From Argentina anserina (Eukaryota > Streptophyta > Magnoliopsida > Rosales > Rosaceae), in contig NC_065876.1 of the NCBI RefSeq assembly GCF_933775445.1, positions 25,110,001 to 25,174,000 of the forward strand: a stretch of DNA of 64,000 nt. The letters are read 5' to 3'. Below the pieces are notes generated by a model. The model saw only the letters and a program-made list of their open reading frames with translations, did not search any database and was not told the origin of the DNA. Shown piece by piece: positions 60,875 through 64,000 of this stretch. The position numbers and the translations under genes were made by a program. How positions within the stretch are numbered: the first letter of the stretch is position 1; every line of letters begins with the position of its first letter.

Positions 60875-62833
60875 TCAGTTTCTTCTCTCTGCAACTCCAT
60901 TCTGTTGTGGAGAATAAGCTGCAGTGAGTTGTCTACTAATCCCATTTGAACTACAAAACTTGTTAAACTCCAAAGAGGTGAATTCCCCTCCTCGATCAGT
61001 ACGTAAACAACATATGAAGTTCCCTGTTTCTTTCTCTACCACACTTTTGAAACTTTTGAAACTTTTGAACATAGTAAGCGCTTCTGACTTAGCATGCAAG
61101 AAATATGTCCACATCTTACGGCTATAATCATCTATGAACGTAACTATGTACCTCTTGTGGCTGTTTGATTCAGGAGTGATCGGGCCATAAATGTCGGAGT
61201 GTACAAGTTGTAAAGGTTGAGTAGCTCTCCACCTGCCCTTCTTTGGAAATGGATCACGATGTTGTTTGCCGGTCACACACTCTATGCACAACTTGGAGGA
61301 AGATTTGAGAATTGGTAAGCCGTTGACTAGATTTCTGTATGCCAATGTTCTCAACCCTTTCATGTGCAAATGCCCAAATCTCCTGTGCCATAGACTTGTG
61401 TTTGTATCCTCAGAAGTCATCTGAAAACACGTTGATCCTGTAGGTATAGAACCTGTAGGTATAGAAGTAAGCAACACGAATATTCTATTTGCTGACATGT
61501 TTGTTTGCATGATCAAACCTCTTGTTGGATGAAAGATCTTACATGCACCATGTTGAATTAAGATGGCTAACTTCTTCTCTTGGAGCTGACCAATGCTAAG
61601 TAGATTATTTTTGAGCTCAGGAATATAGTATACCTCAGTGATTACTTGAGTTGTCTCTTGAACTTGCATTCTGATGCTCCCCTTCCCCATGACACTCATC
61701 TTTGTGTTGTTGCCAAGCTTCACCATATGCCTGAATGTCTCATCAAGCTCAATGAACCATTGCTTATCACCACTCATGTGATTACTGCATCCAGAATCCA
61801 AGAACCATACATCTTCTCTCTTTGACCGGTTCACCTCTACATAAGCCATTAGCAACATCTCCTCACTCTCATCAAGTTCAGCATAGTTATCATTCTTCTC
61901 CCAGCTAGGACACTCATACTGAAAGTGTCCTAGCTTGTGACACCTGTAACACTCCACGGTTTCCTTGTTGAAATCTCCTCTTCCTCTTCCACGACCTCTG
62001 CCCCTAAAAGCTCCACGTCCTCTTCCTCTACTGCTTCCCTCTCCATTGGTGATCTTTAAAGCTTGCTCTTCCCTTGAAACTCCATTGCTTCGATTCAATC
62101 TTTGTTCATGCACCAAAAGACTACTTTGCAGTTCTTCCAAAGTCATTGAGTCTAGATCATTTGATTCTTCTATGGAGCAAGCCACATAATCGAATCTAGG
62201 AGTTAATGATCTCATAATCTTTTTTACAATGTCAACTTGTGACATGTTTTCTCCACCATTCATCTTCAACTTGTTCACCAAGGTAAGTGTACGAGCAATG
62301 TACTTGTCCACCTTTTCTCCTTCTCTCATTTGAAGCACTTCAAAGTCTCTCTTCAAGGCTTGTCTGTGTGCACGCTTCACTCGGTTTGTGCCTTGATATT
62401 TCTGCTTCATGGAGTCCCAAATGCTCTTGGAACTCGACTTATTAAGTATGGTTTCCATGATAGTCCTATGGATGGCTTGGAAGAGGAAGTTCTTGACTTT
62501 GAGATCATCCTCCTTCAGCTGCTCCACTCTTTGACGCAGCTCTTCCTCTCTCTTTCTCTGTGCCTCAATTTGTTGTCTTCCCTCAGCCACGACTGAAGAG
62601 AAGGTTGCAACCTGTTGATCCACCTGTGCTGTGGTAGGGATGCCTTCATCCACAAGCCTCCATAGCTTCCTTTGACGCAGGAAGTTCTCCATCAACATAG
62701 ACCAATGGTCATAGTACCCATCGAAGATAGGTACGGACACAAGGGCTGAACTACCTTCAGCTAGCAATTTCAATTGCGCAGCACTACTCTCAGCCATCGA
62801 CACTCTCTCGTCTTTCACTCTTTTGTTCTTCAC
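60875..62833 (-). pseudogene. Gag, protease and integrase part of copia 2 (652 codons open)
   Basis: The longest open piece. The likely start is MAESSAAQLKLLAEG (the ORF has twelve extra codons upstream). Gag contains FDGYYDHWSMLMENFLR; a CCHC knuckle CYRCHKLGHFQYEC lies near 61950, preceded by an RG-rich run; the protease site is FLDSGCSNHMS near 61800; integrase has the HHCC zinc region (HRRFGHLHMKG ... CIECVTGKQHR) and core residues in DDYSRKMW and QQNGVAERRN. It ends at TGA 60874-60872 where the conserved sequence has Arg (AAC CGA changed to AAC TGA). Confidence 0.92.
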
Positions 62834-62868
62834 TCACACTCATGCCCGTTTCAGGGCTCTGATACCAC

Positions 62869-63144
62869 TGTTTGTAACTCAAAGACTCTAGTATAGAATA
62901 CAAGAGTTTGTAGTTGTAAAAGTTATTTATTGAATAACCAAACTGTGGCTTATATAGCCATTACAAACAGGAATGATTCAAAGATGCATCCACGATTTAC
63001 AAGACTATATCGTGGCTAGGATAAAGGAAGAACAATTCAAAACAAACAACTACTCCCTACAAACCAGGGTTATTCAACAGAAACACAACAAACTTAATCC
63101 ATGAGCTGCTAGGACTTGGTCAGTAAGCAACCAGAATTCTAACA
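62869..63144 (-). repeat. 5' LTR of copia 2
   Basis: 276 bp at the higher-coordinate end, adjacent to the primer binding site. Confidence 0.93.
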
Positions 63145-63149
63145 AAAAC

Positions 63150-64000
63150 ACCCCGCGAGTATGGTTAGCACAACAATTGAAGTCGTGCAAACAAGCTTGA
63201 TAAACAATAGTGGTGCTTGTGATGTATGCTTATTTAGATCCATATTCTAATTCATGCCAATAGACTTGGGGGCTGAGGGAGGTAGATTCAACTCTCCACC
63301 ACCACAAGATATATTCATGCCAGGATGAAAATTTCATCCATTTAGTTATTATGTTCAAGCCCTCAAGAGAAGCATTTATAAATTACACCACCAAATCTTT
63401 CAATCCCATTATCATACCCAAGAAATTGCTACAAGTCCCATTATATCTTACAAACTTCCTCATTACAAGTCTCATCAAACCAAAATAGATTATGCCACAG
63501 CTAAAACCTCCATTCCAATGGTCAAATACATATTCATTTTTCTTTCACATACATATATGTTCCAAGTCCAGACAGAGTCAAAATTCTTTTAACAAGTCTT
63601 TCTCAAGCCAATGTTTGTACTTATTTTATCCATCCTTCGAGTTTATGGGGCTTGTCCGATACAAAGTTTTGTTTCCTAAATTAGATGCCTGATTTCCACA
63701 CTCTGATCAGTGCAGTAATGATCTCAGCTTCAAAAGTATCCAATTAAATCTCATAAGCTAAAATTCATTTCTTCTTTGCCAGCCAGAGGTTCAACACCAT
63801 AGCCTCACCTGCATGCCACAGCCAAATCACTGCTTGGTCAAGACAAATCCAAGTTTCAAATTTGCAAAAAAACAAAAACAAAAACAAAAACAAAAATCTA
63901 AATCAAAAGCCATACCGATGTTTGTAATTGTGTAATCATTTGTAGTGCTGCACCGACATGCCAGTTCTCTTAGGATGAAAGCCCTTCTTTTTATCATCTA
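63150..64000. other. Flank of copia 2, no gene recognised
   Basis: AT-rich sequence to the window edge. A short (AAAAAC)n-like run lies at about 63866-63895. No coding resemblance is seen on either strand. Confidence 0.5.

Larger units (their letters stand above)
58351..63144 (-). mobile_element. Ty1/copia LTR retrotransposon 2, defective but younger
   Basis: A 4.8-kb element on the minus strand with LTRs of about 275 bp at both ends (TGTTAGAAT to ACAAACA in its own direction), tRNA-iMet primer site GTGGTATCAGAGCCC next to the 5' LTR (62868 downward), polypurine tract AAGAGAGGG beside the 3' LTR, and 5-bp target duplication AAAAC (58346-58350 and 63145-63149). The LTRs differ at about 11 positions by eye (about 96% identity), so it is younger than copia 1. 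Gag, protease, integrase, RT and RNase H follow in copia order. Four in-frame stops and one frameshift inactivate it. Confidence 0.96.

Overview
The window is nuclear DNA from a flowering plant, most likely a eudicot; I cannot place the family. The support is GT-AG introns, AT-rich intergenic DNA, plant-specific gene families (SABRE, a DYW-type PPR protein, TIFY-CCT-GATA factors) and plant Ty1/copia and Tat/Ogre-like retroelements. All exon models below were read by eye from splice sites, reading phase and family resemblance; no transcript evidence was available.

Layout. 1-780: decayed hAT transposase, cut by the window edge. 1275-21214 (+): complete 23-exon SABRE gene, 2662 aa, preceded by a CT-rich leader with two upstream ORFs; a fold-back MITE sits in intron 10. 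21.2-31.0 kb: no recognisable protein gene. This stretch holds the leader and a few candidate exons of an unidentified minus-strand transcription unit (27.76 down to 23.4 kb), an unusual tandem array (26.03-27.24 kb) whose ~94-bp units alternate in the orientation of an 11-bp core, a ~400-bp TA-flanked MITE, and a near-identical copy of the last exon and 3'UTR of the downstream GATA gene. 31.0-33.4 kb (-): intronless 810-aa DYW PPR gene. 33.8-36.4 kb (-): two-exon cytosolic HSC70 gene with TATA box and heat-shock elements. 38.5-42.0 kb (-) and 46.0-49.8 kb (-): two tandem TIFY-CCT-GATA (ZIM/ZML) genes, 358 and 304 aa, with matching exon phases and telo-box motifs in both leaders. 50.67-55.71 kb (+): defective Ty1/copia element with both LTRs, PBS and an AGACC target duplication. 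56.54-57.56 kb: Tat/Ogre-like LTR followed by a tRNA-Arg-type PBS. 58.35-63.14 kb (-): a second, younger Ty1/copia element with both LTRs and an AAAAC target duplication, inactivated by stops that mostly look like C-to-T changes.

The genes do not form a functional pathway; they are ordinary independent plant loci (lipid-transfer/ER membrane contact, organellar RNA editing, chaperone, transcription factors). The retroelements cluster upstream of the second GATA gene. The two most unusual observations are the array with alternating micro-inverted core, and the duplicated GATA terminal exon placed in the sense orientation just behind the PPR stop codon, where it may act as a captured 3' end.
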